Origin: CAZLLE01 sp964560425
GTDB taxonomy: Bacteria > Campylobacterota > Campylobacteria > Campylobacterales > QNZT01
Reading direction: 5' to 3'
Assembly: GCA_964560425.1 (NCBI GenBank)
Contig: CAZLLE010000017.1
Span: 9,246 to 73,245, forward strand
Length of the DNA: 64,000 bases
The stretch's first letter is position 1, and each line of letters begins with the position of its first letter. Shown here in pieces: positions 16,727 through 25,856 of this stretch. The position numbers were made by a program, and so were the translations under genes. The notes beneath the pieces are model-generated. The model had not been told where the DNA came from. It saw only the letters and a program-made list of their open reading frames with translations, and did no database searches.

Positions 16727-18568
16727 ATGAAATATAAAATATCAACACTCTTAAGTTTAGCTATTATAAGCCCTCTATTTTCTTCAAATATAGAACTCCA
16801 ACCAGTTACTATCACAACTGCCACCAAATCTACACAATCCATTCAAAACATCACATCAAATGTATCAATTATTACAGCTGATGAGATTCAAGAGAGAGGA
16901 TACAAAAGTGTAGACAAAGCTCTTAGTGCCATTTCTGGTATACATCTAACTCGAAATGGAGGATTAGGTGCTAATAGTAAAATAAAATTTAGAGGTATCG
17001 GATCAAAAAGAGTTTTGGTTTTGATAGATGGAATCAGATATAACAACCCTACATCTGTAAGTGGAGCAGAGCTTTCACATCTCATGATTGATAATATCCA
17101 ACAAATTGAGATTATCAAAGGGGCTCAATCTGGTATTTGGGGAGCTGATGCTAGTGCGGGGGTAATTAATATTATTACCAAAAAAGTAACCAAAAATGGA
17201 ATAAGTGGCTCAATATTTGGTGAATATGGGGAGTTTAATACTCTAAAGTATGGATTTAATAGTAGCTACAAACAAGATAAATTTGATATATCTTTGAATA
17301 CTTCAAGGATCACAACCGATGGCTTTAGTGCCAAAGTACCCGATAACTCAAATGTAGATGACTTTGAAGATGATAGTTATGAAAATAGTTCTGCTGATAT
17401 CAAAGTAGGATTTAATATTGATAAACAAAATAGAGTAGAAGCATTTTATAATTATATAGACTCTTCTCTTGATTATGATGGATTTAATATTGATCCAATA
17501 TTAGCAGCAAATGATTCATTATCCAAAGAGGATTCAAAAGAGCAATTTTATGGAGTATCTTTTAACTCAAATCAATCTTGGGGAGAGGTCAAACTATATG
17601 CACAACAATCAAAATTTGAGAGATATTATCCTGCCGATTTTACAAAACATTTTGACGGAGAGGTAAAAGAGTATGGAGTAAATAGTGTAATTAATTATAG
17701 ACAAAATGGCTCTTTAACTCTAGGAATAGATCAAAAAAGTTTCAAACATGAAAACAGTATTGCACAAAAGTATAATAACCAAGGAGTTTTCCTCACAAAT
17801 AGCAATACACTTGAGGGGCTTATAGGTGGAAAAACTATCTTTTCACAATCTCTAAGATATGATAAATTTGATGATTTTGATAATAAATTTACCTACAAAA
17901 TCGGAGTAAAACATATACATACAAATATCAAAGATTTTTGGACATCATTCAATTATGCTACAGGATATAATATCCCTTCATTATATCAACTATATAGCCC
18001 ATACGGGAACCAAAACCTAAATCCCGAGGAGACAAAAGGGTTTGATATTAGTGCCAATTATAAAAACTTTGGTATCACATATTTTCAAAATCAAATTGAT
18101 GAGATGATAAATTTTTATAAAGTAACATCCAAATATAGTAATATAAAAGGCAAAAGTGATTTTAATGGTATAGAGATAGAGTATAAAAATAGTATTGACT
18201 CTTTAGCACTCAAATATAACTTCAACTACACATATCTAAAAGCAGAAGACCCAAAAGGTAAACAACTCCACCACAGACCAAAAAATAGTGCAAACCTCAC
18301 ACTTGACTACTATGCTATGCAAAATACACATATTGGAGCATTGATTCAATATGTAGGAGAGAAGAAAAAATCACCTTATGACTCAAACCCAACAGTAGAC
18401 TACAAAGCATATACGCTTGTAGATTTTATCACCGATTATGATATAAATGACCAATTTAATATATATCTAAAAATAGACAATCTACTAGACAAAGATTATA
18501 GAGAAGTAACAGGATATGCTACGAGTAAGAGGGCATTTTATTTTGGATTTAGATACAATCTAAAATGA
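16727..18568 (+). CDS. btuB: TonB-dependent outer-membrane receptor, BtuB-like
   Basis: This 613-aa outer-membrane receptor has a signal peptide (to about residue 20), a TonB-box-like ITTAT segment, a plug domain with the family pattern (RGIGSKRVLVLIDG, SAGVINIITKK) and a long beta-barrel ending in aromatic-alternating strands. The length equals BtuB, and the downstream helical-backbone binding protein and ATPase make cobalamin the best-supported substrate. Related iron-chelate receptors are larger. It overlaps the next gene by ATGA. Confidence 0.75.
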   Translation: MKYKISTLLSLAIISPLFSSNIELQPVTITTATKSTQSIQNITSNVSIITADEIQERGYKSVDKALSAISGIHLTRNGGLGANSKIKFRGIGSKRVLVLIDGIRYNNPTSVSGAELSHLMIDNIQQIEIIKGAQSGIWGADASAGVINIITKKVTKNGISGSIFGEYGEFNTLKYGFNSSYKQDKFDISLNTSRITTDGFSAKVPDNSNVDDFEDDSYENSSADIKVGFNIDKQNRVEAFYNYIDSSLDYDGFNIDPILAANDSLSKEDSKEQFYGVSFNSNQSWGEVKLYAQQSKFERYYPADFTKHFDGEVKEYGVNSVINYRQNGSLTLGIDQKSFKHENSIAQKYNNQGVFLTNSNTLEGLIGGKTIFSQSLRYDKFDDFDNKFTYKIGVKHIHTNIKDFWTSFNYATGYNIPSLYQLYSPYGNQNLNPEETKGFDISANYKNFGITYFQNQIDEMINFYKVTSKYSNIKGKSDFNGIEIEYKNSIDSLALKYNFNYTYLKAEDPKGKQLHHRPKNSANLTLDYYAMQNTHIGALIQYVGEKKKSPYDSNPTVDYKAYTLVDFITDYDINDQFNIYLKIDNLLDKDYREVTGYATSKRAFYFGFRYNLK

Positions 18569-19401
18569 AAAAAATTATTTTCCTACTATTCACAATAACT
18601 TTTTTAGATGCAAGAGAGCGTATAATAGCACTCTCTCCTGCCATAAATGAGATCATCTTTGCAATTGGCAAAGGTGATCAGATAGTGGGAAATACCACTT
18701 ATGCTTCCTACCCACAAGAGTCCCAAAATATATATAAAGTTGGTGGATACTTCTCTGTATCACTTGAAAAAGTAGTATCTCTAAAACCATCACTGATTTT
18801 AATGCAAAAAAACAATCTATCTCTAAAACCAAAATTTGAAAAGCTAGGGATAAAAACAGAGTTTATATCTATCTCATCCCTCCAAGATATAAAAGATAGC
18901 ATCAAAAAAATTGCCCTACTTCTAAATGAGAAAGAAAAATCCAAAAAAATTATAAAAGATATAGATCAAGCTATAAAAAGAACTAAAGGAATATTAGAAA
19001 ATAAAAAGATTCTAATCGTTTTTGGTAGACAATTTGATCTAAAAAAAGAGATTTTTGTAAGTGGGAATGGTATCTATTTTGCTGATATCATCAGATTATC
19101 AGGCAATAAAAATGCCTTTAGTGAACAAAGCACAAAACAACCTATACTTTCGTATGAAGGAATCATAGCCACAAATCCAGATATTATATATATCTTAGCC
19201 CATAACCTAAAAAAAGAGGAAGAGAAAAATCTTATATCTTCATGGCTGAAACTTCCAATAAATGCAGCAAAAACCAAAACAATATATCTAACAACACAAA
19301 AATATGCAGGAATGCCAAGCCAAAGAGTAATAAAATATATAGATGATTTTAGAGAGGTTTTAGAAGATGCTAAAAGTAAATTTACCAAGCTTCAAGATTA
19401 A
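18565..19401 (+). CDS. periplasmic binding protein, BtuF-like
   Basis: This 278-aa protein has a signal peptide (about 1-16) and the fold pattern of the BtuF/FhuD/FepB class: RIIALSPAINEIIFAIGKGDQ at the start, then VVSLKPSLILM, a long linking helix, and a C-terminal lobe with NPDIIYIL. It should deliver a corrinoid or chelate from the receptor to the inner-membrane ABC transporter. It overlaps btuB by ATGA and the ATPase gene by 35 bases. Substrate inferred from context. Confidence 0.75.
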   Translation: MKKIIFLLFTITFLDARERIIALSPAINEIIFAIGKGDQIVGNTTYASYPQESQNIYKVGGYFSVSLEKVVSLKPSLILMQKNNLSLKPKFEKLGIKTEFISISSLQDIKDSIKKIALLLNEKEKSKKIIKDIDQAIKRTKGILENKKILIVFGRQFDLKKEIFVSGNGIYFADIIRLSGNKNAFSEQSTKQPILSYEGIIATNPDIIYILAHNLKKEEEKNLISSWLKLPINAAKTKTIYLTTQKYAGMPSQRVIKYIDDFREVLEDAKSKFTKLQD

Positions 19402-20077
19402 CCAAAAAGAGATTTTAAAAGATATCTCTCTAAATATCCAAGATAGAGAGAGTTTAACTATTTTGGGTTCAAATGGAGCTGGTAAAAGTACACTAGCGAG
19501 AATAGTATGTGGACTCTTACCCACAAAAGAGAGTATCAAAATTGAAAATAATTTCATAGAAAATATAGATCATAAACAAAGATCAAAACTTATCAACTAT
19601 ATACCACCAAAACTATCTATCTACGATAGCTTTATAACAGCAGAAGATTTTTTATCACTAAGCACTCATGAGAGCCAAAATATTCAAAAGATATTAAAAT
19701 TATTAGAGATAGAACAACACAAAAATAGCTATGCCTCCACTCTTAGTAGTGGTGAACAACAACTCTTACTTTTGGCTTCGGCAATAACTCACAATGCAAA
19801 ACTTACAATATTTGATGAGCCTACAAGCAATCTTGATCCACAAAAGATAAAAAAGGTTTATGATATTCTCAAAAATCCTACATATCTAAAGGAAAAAATT
19901 ATTATCACTCATGATCTACAATTTGCATACAAACTCTCCTTTCCCATTTTCTATATCAACAATGGGGAAGGAGAGTATTTTGAAACTACTAATGATTTTT
20001 TCAATAAAAATAATTTAGAAAAAATATTTGATGGAAATGTAATCAAAAAAGATGATAATATTGTTATAAAATTATAA
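19367..20077 (+). CDS. ABC transporter ATP-binding protein, BtuD-like
   Basis: This 236-aa ATPase has Walker A GSNGAGKST (34-42), signature LSSGEQ (about 126-131), Walker B FDEP (about 149-152) and the switch His in ITHD. It belongs with the BtuF-like gene, which it overlaps. No permease gene follows; the next gene is convergent. A BtuC/FecCD-type permease gene stands alone at 40689-41630 and is the natural partner. The product is somewhat shorter than BtuD-type ATPases elsewhere, but all motifs are intact. Confidence 0.8.
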   Translation: MLKVNLPSFKINQKEILKDISLNIQDRESLTILGSNGAGKSTLARIVCGLLPTKESIKIENNFIENIDHKQRSKLINYIPPKLSIYDSFITAEDFLSLSTHESQNIQKILKLLEIEQHKNSYASTLSSGEQQLLLLASAITHNAKLTIFDEPTSNLDPQKIKKVYDILKNPTYLKEKIIITHDLQFAYKLSFPIFYINNGEGEYFETTNDFFNKNNLEKIFDGNVIKKDDNIVIKL

Positions 20078-20086
20078 TATTTTTAC

Positions 20087-20833
20087 TCAAAGTCCAAATT
20101 CTTCAACTCTATATTTCAAAACTGCTCCATCATCATCCGCAAAATAGACAAAGCCTCTATTATCAAATGCTATTCCTTCTTGAGCAAATTGTGGTAATTT
20201 TTTGCTCCATATAACTTTATCTTTTTTGAGACTATATTTAATCAAAAGATCTTGTTTGTCACTTACCATATATAGATTACCTTTGTAGATATCCAATCCA
20301 GCCACATCAATAAAACCATGATCTATTATATTATCAATAGCCAACTTTTTCTTATCTCTACTTTTTAATTTAGCTATTACTGATGAGTGATTTTTTGGCC
20401 ATTTTTTTGAGGATTGATTAGATAGATAGATATCAGAACCATCAATTGTAATACCCTCGATACCATGTTTACCTGATTTAAATATTTTGATACCTCTATA
20501 TTTTTTTTTCACTCCGATGATTCGTTTGATTTTGAGTGTTTTTTGATTTAATACAACTATAGAGTTACTCTCTTCATCAACTAAAAATAGCTCTTTGCCA
20601 TCTTTTGAGCAGGCTACACCTTCAAGATCATATTGACCTACTCTCTTTTTTTGTAAAATTTTACCATCACGATCAATTTGATAAATAGTTCCTTCATCAT
20701 TCGCAACAAAAAGAGAATCACTCTTTGGGGCATAACATATTCCTGAAGCTTCAGGGATTTTAGCAATCACAACATCAGCAAAACAGCCACTAAACAGGCT
20801 AATAATAGCACTCATACCAAAAATTAATTTCAT
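20087..20833 (-). CDS. SdiA-regulated/YjiK-like beta-propeller lipoprotein
   Basis: This 248-aa protein has a lipobox-like LFSGC at residue 17, so it is probably lipidated. It contains repeated blades of about 40 residues (SGICYAPKSDSLFVANDEG, LEGVACSKDGKELFLVDEES, IEGITIDGSDIYLSNQS, QEGIAFDNRGFVYFADDDG). This matches the SdiA-regulated/YjiK propeller family, whose function is unknown. It overlaps the upstream TAXI gene by ATGA, suggesting that the two act together. Confidence 0.7.
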   Translation of the reverse strand: MKLIFGMSAIISLFSGCFADVVIAKIPEASGICYAPKSDSLFVANDEGTIYQIDRDGKILQKKRVGQYDLEGVACSKDGKELFLVDEESNSIVVLNQKTLKIKRIIGVKKKYRGIKIFKSGKHGIEGITIDGSDIYLSNQSSKKWPKNHSSVIAKLKSRDKKKLAIDNIIDHGFIDVAGLDIYKGNLYMVSDKQDLLIKYSLKKDKVIWSKKLPQFAQEGIAFDNRGFVYFADDDGAVLKYRVEEFGL

Positions 20834-22116
20834 CTTAAAAGTTCCTCTCTATTTTTTGACATTTCATAAACCTTTTCCCAAGTAAATGAGAAAAATTGAA
20901 ATCCCTCTACTGTTACATTATCATGATCTAATTCATGAATAACCTCTTCAAGCATTGACTCAAGAGATATTTGAGTATTCAAAATAAAATCAAGACTTTT
21001 ACTAACTCTAATCTTTTTCATAATATCCATAAGCTCCAATACATATTTATCTGCCAAATTCTTTTGAGATTTTTGAAAATATCTACTTACAGCCAAAACA
21101 AAAGAGCTAATCAATGCTCCCAAAGTAATAAGAAGTGCCAAAAAATCGGCATTCTCCTCAAAATAAGATGGATTATCTCTCTCATAAAAACTCTTGGCAC
21201 CTTCATGTATAGGTAGATTTGATGTATACTCTATATTTGGCAATGAAACAAATCCTGCAAGATTTGTATATTTCAATAGCTCCAACTGTCTCTCATAAAG
21301 TGTTTGAGTAATCTCTTTGATAAATTTTTTGTCCATACTTATATTAGCCAATAAAACTCTTTTTACAGATAAAGTATTGATATCTTCTTGTGGAATTGGA
21401 GGTTCTCCATTATATGTTCCTTTGGGGATTATACTCTCCTTTAAAGATAAGTTTTTAAGAGCTAAAGCACCAGTTTGCTTTAGGGAAAGTAGTTTCAAAT
21501 TACTATTTTTTATAATATTTTTAATATTAATATTCATAGGAGCTCTAAGAAAAAATATAGCATCTATATCTCTATCCTCAAATGCTTCTGCAATATCCTC
21601 CAAAAAAAATGGATAATTTTTAATATCAGCAGGATATACACCATAGTGGTTGGCTACAAACCAAAAGGCATTCCATTGACCACTTTTTGTATCAGCTAAA
21701 GCCATTTTTTTACCTTTTAAATCAGCAAAAGAGCTAATATTTGCATCTTTTCGCACAATAAGATGATAAAAATCTGAATATAGATTACTAACTATAGAGG
21801 CAGAAGGACCTACTTTCATATCCACTTGAGCAATTGCCAAATCAATATGCCCCTCTTCAAGAAGGTTAATATTGGCACTTGATCCACCAGTATCCATAAC
21901 TTCTAATCTCATATCAGTTGAATATCTCTGCATAGTTTTAGAAATTGCCTCTGCAAACATATATGATTCACTATTTTTGTGACCTGCTCCTATTTTGAAA
22001 GTTTTATAATTATCATCAGGATAAAAAAAATATTTAAAAATATGAAAAGATACAAAAATAATTGAAACCATTATCAACACTACAATAAGTTTTTGTAAAA
22101 GAGTAAAGTTTTTCAT
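20830..22116 (-). CDS. TAXI-family solute-binding protein with membrane anchors
   Basis: This 428-aa protein has an N-terminal membrane segment (about 8-30), then a TAXI-type binding domain (FKIGAGHKNSESYMFAEAIS, GGSSANINLLEEGHIDLAIAQ). A second hydrophobic segment (about 325-345) follows, then a charged helical tail of some 80 residues that should face the cytoplasm. Typical TAXI proteins are free periplasmic binders for TRAP transporters, and no TRAP permease is nearby. The layout resembles a ligand sensor more than a transporter subunit (inference). Confidence 0.7.
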   Translation of the reverse strand: MKNFTLLQKLIVVLIMVSIIFVSFHIFKYFFYPDDNYKTFKIGAGHKNSESYMFAEAISKTMQRYSTDMRLEVMDTGGSSANINLLEEGHIDLAIAQVDMKVGPSASIVSNLYSDFYHLIVRKDANISSFADLKGKKMALADTKSGQWNAFWFVANHYGVYPADIKNYPFFLEDIAEAFEDRDIDAIFFLRAPMNINIKNIIKNSNLKLLSLKQTGALALKNLSLKESIIPKGTYNGEPPIPQEDINTLSVKRVLLANISMDKKFIKEITQTLYERQLELLKYTNLAGFVSLPNIEYTSNLPIHEGAKSFYERDNPSYFEENADFLALLITLGALISSFVLAVSRYFQKSQKNLADKYVLELMDIMKKIRVSKSLDFILNTQISLESMLEEVIHELDHDNVTVEGFQFFSFTWEKVYEMSKNREELLR

Positions 22117-22162
22117 AGTAAGATTATATCAAATTATTTGAATAAATTTTGAAGGCTGTTGA

Positions 22163-23278
22163 ATGAATGAGATAGAAACTCCAATATATCTACTAGAAGA
22201 GGTCAAATTAGAAGAGAATCTAAAATTACTCAAAGAGGTACAAGATAGAAGTGGAGTCAAAATATTATTGGCACTCAAAGGTTTTGCACTATATAAAAGT
22301 TTTGATCTAGTAAAAAAATATCTAAAAGGGTGCTGTGCAAGTGGACTACACGAAGCAAAACTAGCACATGAAGAGATGGGTTTAGAACTACATACTTATG
22401 CCCCTGCTTTTAAAGATAGTGAATTTGAAGAGATTTTGGATATCAGTGATCATGTAGTATTCAACTCCTTTTCACAATGGCAAAAATACAAAACTAAAGC
22501 ACTCAAAAAAACTTCATGTGGTCTTAGAATAAATCCAGAAGTTTCATCCTCACCAACAGACCTATACAATCCATGTGCTACATTTAGCCGACTTGGAATC
22601 ACCAAAAAAGAGTTTCAAGAGGATCAGATAGAGGGTATAGAAGGTTTACATTTTCATGCTCTTTGTGAACAAAATGCAGATGCACTTGAAGAGGTACTAA
22701 AATCATTTGAAAAAAATTTTGGACACCTCATACCAAAAATGAGATGGATAAATTTTGGAGGAGGACACCACATCACCAAAAAGGGATATGACAAAGAAAA
22801 ACTCATATCAATAATCACAAATTTCAAAGCAAAATATCCAAATATCCAACTATATTTAGAACTAGGCGAAGCCGTAGGCTGGGAGAGTGGAGTATTAATA
22901 TCAAGCATATTAGATATAGTTCACAATGAAATAGATATAGCAATACTAGATACATCTACAGAAGCACACATGCCCGATACCATTATAATGCCCTATCGTG
23001 TAGAAGTAAGAGATGCAACCAAAGCAAATAAAAAAAAATATACCTATAGACTCACAGGAAATACATGTCTAGCAGGAGATATCATGGGTGATTACTCATT
23101 TGATAAGCCTCTAAAAATAGGAGACAAAATCATATTTGAAGATCAAATGCACTACACAATAGTCAAAAATACAACCTTCAACGGTATCCCCCTACCCTCA
23201 ATAGGCATTTTAAGAAAAAATGGAGATATAGAGATAGTCAAAAAGTTTGGCTACAAAGATTATAAAAGACGAGTTTAA
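22163..23278 (+). CDS. nspC: carboxynorspermidine/carboxyspermidine decarboxylase
   Basis: NspC is a PLP enzyme of the alanine-racemase-fold decarboxylase group. It makes spermidine or norspermidine from the carboxy form in the route used by Campylobacterota. The 371-aa protein has the PLP-lysine region LALKGFAL, CCASGLHEAKLAHEEMG, HFHALCEQ, the glycine loop NFGGGHH and the C-terminal active-site NTCLAGD. The carboxyspermidine dehydrogenase partner is not in this window. It is divergent from the TAXI gene. Confidence 0.92.
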   Translation: MNEIETPIYLLEEVKLEENLKLLKEVQDRSGVKILLALKGFALYKSFDLVKKYLKGCCASGLHEAKLAHEEMGLELHTYAPAFKDSEFEEILDISDHVVFNSFSQWQKYKTKALKKTSCGLRINPEVSSSPTDLYNPCATFSRLGITKKEFQEDQIEGIEGLHFHALCEQNADALEEVLKSFEKNFGHLIPKMRWINFGGGHHITKKGYDKEKLISIITNFKAKYPNIQLYLELGEAVGWESGVLISSILDIVHNEIDIAILDTSTEAHMPDTIIMPYRVEVRDATKANKKKYTYRLTGNTCLAGDIMGDYSFDKPLKIGDKIIFEDQMHYTIVKNTTFNGIPLPSIGILRKNGDIEIVKKFGYKDYKRRV

Positions 23279-23709
23279 ATCAATAAAATTCGATCCAATA
23301 ACTCTTGGGAACTTATATCTTTTTTAGAATATAGCTGTTCAAAATTATTTTGCAAAATAACTTTGAATGGCTCTTTATCTTTTATTTCAAGAATACCAAT
23401 CAAATTATCAAGATATTCTCCATCTCCTTGTGCAATATCAACTGCCAAAGAGTCCATATTATCACTAATAAAATTCTGAGCTTTTCTATAATGATGACGA
23501 TGATTTTCAAAAGCCTCATCACCGCTAGTAGCATAAGTAGTACCAGCAGATGAAACTTCAATAGAAGCTCCAATACTCACACCAAAAATATAATCAGCAA
23601 AATCCTCCCCCTCAACATGAGAATCTTGATAAGAACTATGCCCAATTTGATGAGCCAAAAGTGTCGAAGATATAGACAACAATAAAAAAACAGAAGCTTT
23701 TTTCCACAT
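23275..23709 (-). CDS. secreted DUF3015-like protein
   Basis: This 144-aa protein has a signal peptide (MWKKASVFLLLSISSTLLA). The mature part contains a Gly/Ser/Thr-rich stretch and a C-terminal region NMDSLAVDIAQGDGEYLDNL that resembles the DUF3015 family pattern. Histidines cluster in ENHRHHYRKAQ. It overlaps the end of nspC by 4 bases, convergently. Function unknown; family assignment is tentative. Confidence 0.6.
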   Translation of the reverse strand: MWKKASVFLLLSISSTLLAHQIGHSSYQDSHVEGEDFADYIFGVSIGASIEVSSAGTTYATSGDEAFENHRHHYRKAQNFISDNMDSLAVDIAQGDGEYLDNLIGILEIKDKEPFKVILQNNFEQLYSKKDISSQELLDRILLI

Positions 23710-23865
23710 AACAGACTCCTTTATTAAAAGTATATCGTTCTATCGTGAAAAATATGTGAAAAAAACAAAAAAAATTAACTATATTTCTATATAAAATTAG
23801 CATTATTTAAGCTTCCTTCTTGTAAAATCACCACTCAAATGTCCTGACACACATTTAAAACATGT

Positions 23866-23940
23866 GGCCCGTTCGTCTAACGGTTAGGACTCCGGCCTCT
23901 CACGCCGGCAATAGGGGTTCGAATCCCCTACGGGTCACCA
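23866..23940 (+). tRNA. tRNA-Glu (CTC)
   Basis: This is a 75-base tRNA with encoded CCA. The acceptor stem GGCCCGT pairs with ACGGGTC (one G-U). The anticodon stem is CCGGC/GCCGG with loop CTCTCAC, giving anticodon CTC. The T arm is AGGGG-TTCGAAT-CCCCT. Its last 20 bases recur at 26525-26544 with one mismatch, which marks it as the likely attachment site of the island that follows. Confidence 0.95.
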
Positions 23941-23962
23941 ACTTTTTATATAATTATGTAAT

Positions 23963-24212
23963 TACACCCCTATCGTTGAATCTCCATTTTTTATAATATA
24001 ATTCCAAAAATGATTTAAATAAAGAAGATACAGTTATTTTTAGTAAATCTAAGTTATTAGAAAAACATTTTAACAAAAGTACAAGTAAAAAAGAGAGAAA
24101 TTATATTATTCATTCAGCTTATTTGGATGGTTATTCTCAAATTAAGATTGCAAACTATATTGAATTGTCAAAATCACTTATCTCTAAGTAGAGATTCAAC
24201 GGTAGGGGTGTA
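23963..24212. mobile_element. inverted-repeat-bounded transposase remnant
   Basis: A 22-bp inverted repeat (left arm TACACCCCTATCGTTGAATC... at 23963-23984, right arm at 24191-24212, one mismatch) encloses about 206 bases. The enclosed frame encodes the C-terminus of a REP-associated-type transposase. The structure looks like a deletion derivative or MITE-like element. It starts only 22 bases after tRNA-Glu. Confidence 0.6.
24003..24191 (+). pseudogene. C-terminal fragment of a REP-associated (Y1/IS200-like) transposase
   Basis: The open frame reads through to TAG at 24189-24191. It ends ERNYIIHSAYLDGYSQIKIA followed by NYIELSKSLISK, the helix-turn-helix tail found at the C-terminus of REP-associated tyrosine transposases (pattern: Y-x-x-G-Y-[ST]-Q-x-x-I-A-x-x-[IL]-x-x-S-x-S-x-[IV]-S). 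The catalytic HUH and Tyr domain is absent. The stop codon falls at the inner edge of the right inverted repeat. Confidence 0.55.
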
Positions 24213-24253
24213 GTTTCATATCGGGAAAACAAGACCTCCATCATCTTTATCTA

Positions 24254-24754
24254 TTAAAAATTATCTATTTCAAAGCGTCCATCTATATTAATATAGCTAA
24301 TATCTTTTGAAACCAAACATGCAACACTATAATAGAGTATTATTTGGTTACATTTGCCATAATGTCTTTTAGGCTCAATTGCTACATTGTTTGCACTTGA
24401 ACTAATAATTATTTGACTAAAACCACATCCCCGACTTACTAAAGGAAATAATAGAAGGTTATCCTTTTCAAAATCAACATTTATATTTTTTAAACTAGAA
24501 ATCGTTTTTATATTTCGACTAATATTTAAATCTTCTAAAAATAAGTCATAAGATTCTTGACTAGAGAAAACTTTAGGATAGTCAATTAAGTGGCTATAAC
24601 TATAAAGTGATACACCCTCCACCTTATCCTTAGTATTCTCCCCTTTATATATAAAAGTAGCGTTACTATCATCACCACCCAAATCCAAACTACTATTAGA
24701 ATCCGATCCACACCCAATAAACAAAACCAAAACCAACATAACTAAATATTTCAT
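24254..24754 (-). CDS. island lipoprotein, unknown function
   Basis: This 166-aa protein has a lipoprotein signal ending LFIGC (Cys15), then a Ser/Asp/Gly-rich spacer. The mature domain has three further Cys (SRGCGF, YGKCNQ, VACLVS) and a mix of short strands. I recognise no family. It is the only leftward gene in the island and has good coding character. It may be cargo carried by the element. Confidence 0.6.
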   Translation of the reverse strand: MKYLVMLVLVLFIGCGSDSNSSLDLGGDDSNATFIYKGENTKDKVEGVSLYSYSHLIDYPKVFSSQESYDLFLEDLNISRNIKTISSLKNINVDFEKDNLLLFPLVSRGCGFSQIIISSSANNVAIEPKRHYGKCNQIILYYSVACLVSKDISYINIDGRFEIDNF

Positions 24755-24914
24755 AACAAACCTTTTTCTTTTATTGTAGTAAAAAATAGTGTGGGAAAAG
24801 TGAAGTTTGTTGGATTTTTCATTTCCATCTAGAAATAAAGATTTAGTAATCTAATCATATTTTTTCGTTACAATAAAACCAATTTATAAAATATATTTTA
24901 ATTAGGATTTTACT

Positions 24915-25156
24915 ATGACAAGCACCCAATTACAACGCCAAATCTGGCAAATAGCCAATGATGTTTGTGGCTCAGTGAATGGTGATGATAGTGTCAATGA
25001 TGTCATCAAAACAAAAGGGTATTTTATCTACCCTAGCCAACTCTTTGAAACATTATAGCTATTGAAGCGAGTGCAAATGGCTACCCATCAGAACCCGATA
25101 TAAAAGGTTTATTTGCTGATTTTGATACTACTATTGTCGCGGAGATAGAGGCATGA
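24915..25156 (+). pseudogene. decayed type I restriction-modification HsdM gene
   Basis: Two frames contain pieces of the HsdM methyltransferase subunit. ATG 24915 (AGGA upstream) gives MTSTQLQRQIWQIANDV then, after an apparent deletion, DVIKTKGYFIYPSQLF and a stop at 25056. A shifted frame from 25058 continues AIEASANGYPSEPDIKGLFA to TGA at 25154-25156. Both strings are characteristic of HsdM N-terminal regions. The SAM-binding and NPPF motifs are missing, so it cannot be a methyltransferase. Its final stop overlaps the fic start. Confidence 0.75.
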
Positions 25157-25758
25157 TACTAGAAAATAGGCTTGGTATCACAAACCAACTAGAACTCTCA
25201 AAAGTAGAAGAGAAGCTAAGCAAACAAAAAGCAAAAGAGCTTTTTGACTCTGGTGACATTGAAAAAGTGGAGATTGGAATATTTGAGGGGCTAAAGTTTA
25301 TACACCATTACCTTTTTTCAGATATCTACCCATTTGCTGGAAAACCAAGAGATACAAACATAGCAAAAGGTGGTTTTAGATTTGCTCCTATGATGTACCT
25401 TGAAGCTTCACTAAAGCATATAGACACCATGCCTCAAAGCACCTTTGAGCAGATAATAGAAAAATATGTAGAGATGAATATAGCTCACCCTTTTCGAGAA
25501 GGAAACGGACGAGCCACAAGAATATGGCTTGATTTGATACTAACAAAAGAGCTTCAAAAAGTGATAGAATGGAATAAGGTAGATAAAGATGACTACCTCA
25601 GTGCCATGGAGCGAAGTGTTATCAAAGATATAGAGATAAAATATATACTCAAAAATGCACTCACAGATAATATAAATAATAGAGAACTCTTTATGAACAA
25701 TATTGATGTAAGCTACTACTATGAGGGTTACACGAAGTTTAAGACCAAGGAGCTTTAG
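25153..25758 (+). CDS. Fic/DOC-family protein (putative AMP transferase)
   Basis: This 201-aa protein has the complete Fic motif HPFREGNGR at 112-120 with catalytic His112, and the flap region preceding it (FAGKPRDTNIAKGGFRF). Fic domains usually transfer AMP from ATP to a Tyr, Thr or Ser on a target protein. I see no (S/T)xxxE(G/N) inhibitory motif with confidence. The start overlaps the hsdM remnant as ATGA, the arrangement seen where fic lies inside a type I restriction-modification operon. A 32-codon frame, MRVTRSLRPRSF..., overlaps its 3' end to about 25819 and may be a frameshifted remnant. Confidence 0.85.
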   Translation: MILENRLGITNQLELSKVEEKLSKQKAKELFDSGDIEKVEIGIFEGLKFIHHYLFSDIYPFAGKPRDTNIAKGGFRFAPMMYLEASLKHIDTMPQSTFEQIIEKYVEMNIAHPFREGNGRATRIWLDLILTKELQKVIEWNKVDKDDYLSAMERSVIKDIEIKYILKNALTDNINNRELFMNNIDVSYYYEGYTKFKTKEL

Positions 25759-25856
25759 CGATGCAAAAGAGCTACTTTATGGCGTAGAGAGAGAAATTTT
25801 GAAAAATAGGAAAGATTAAGTATAATAATTCAAAAGAAGTATACAAAGGATATATT

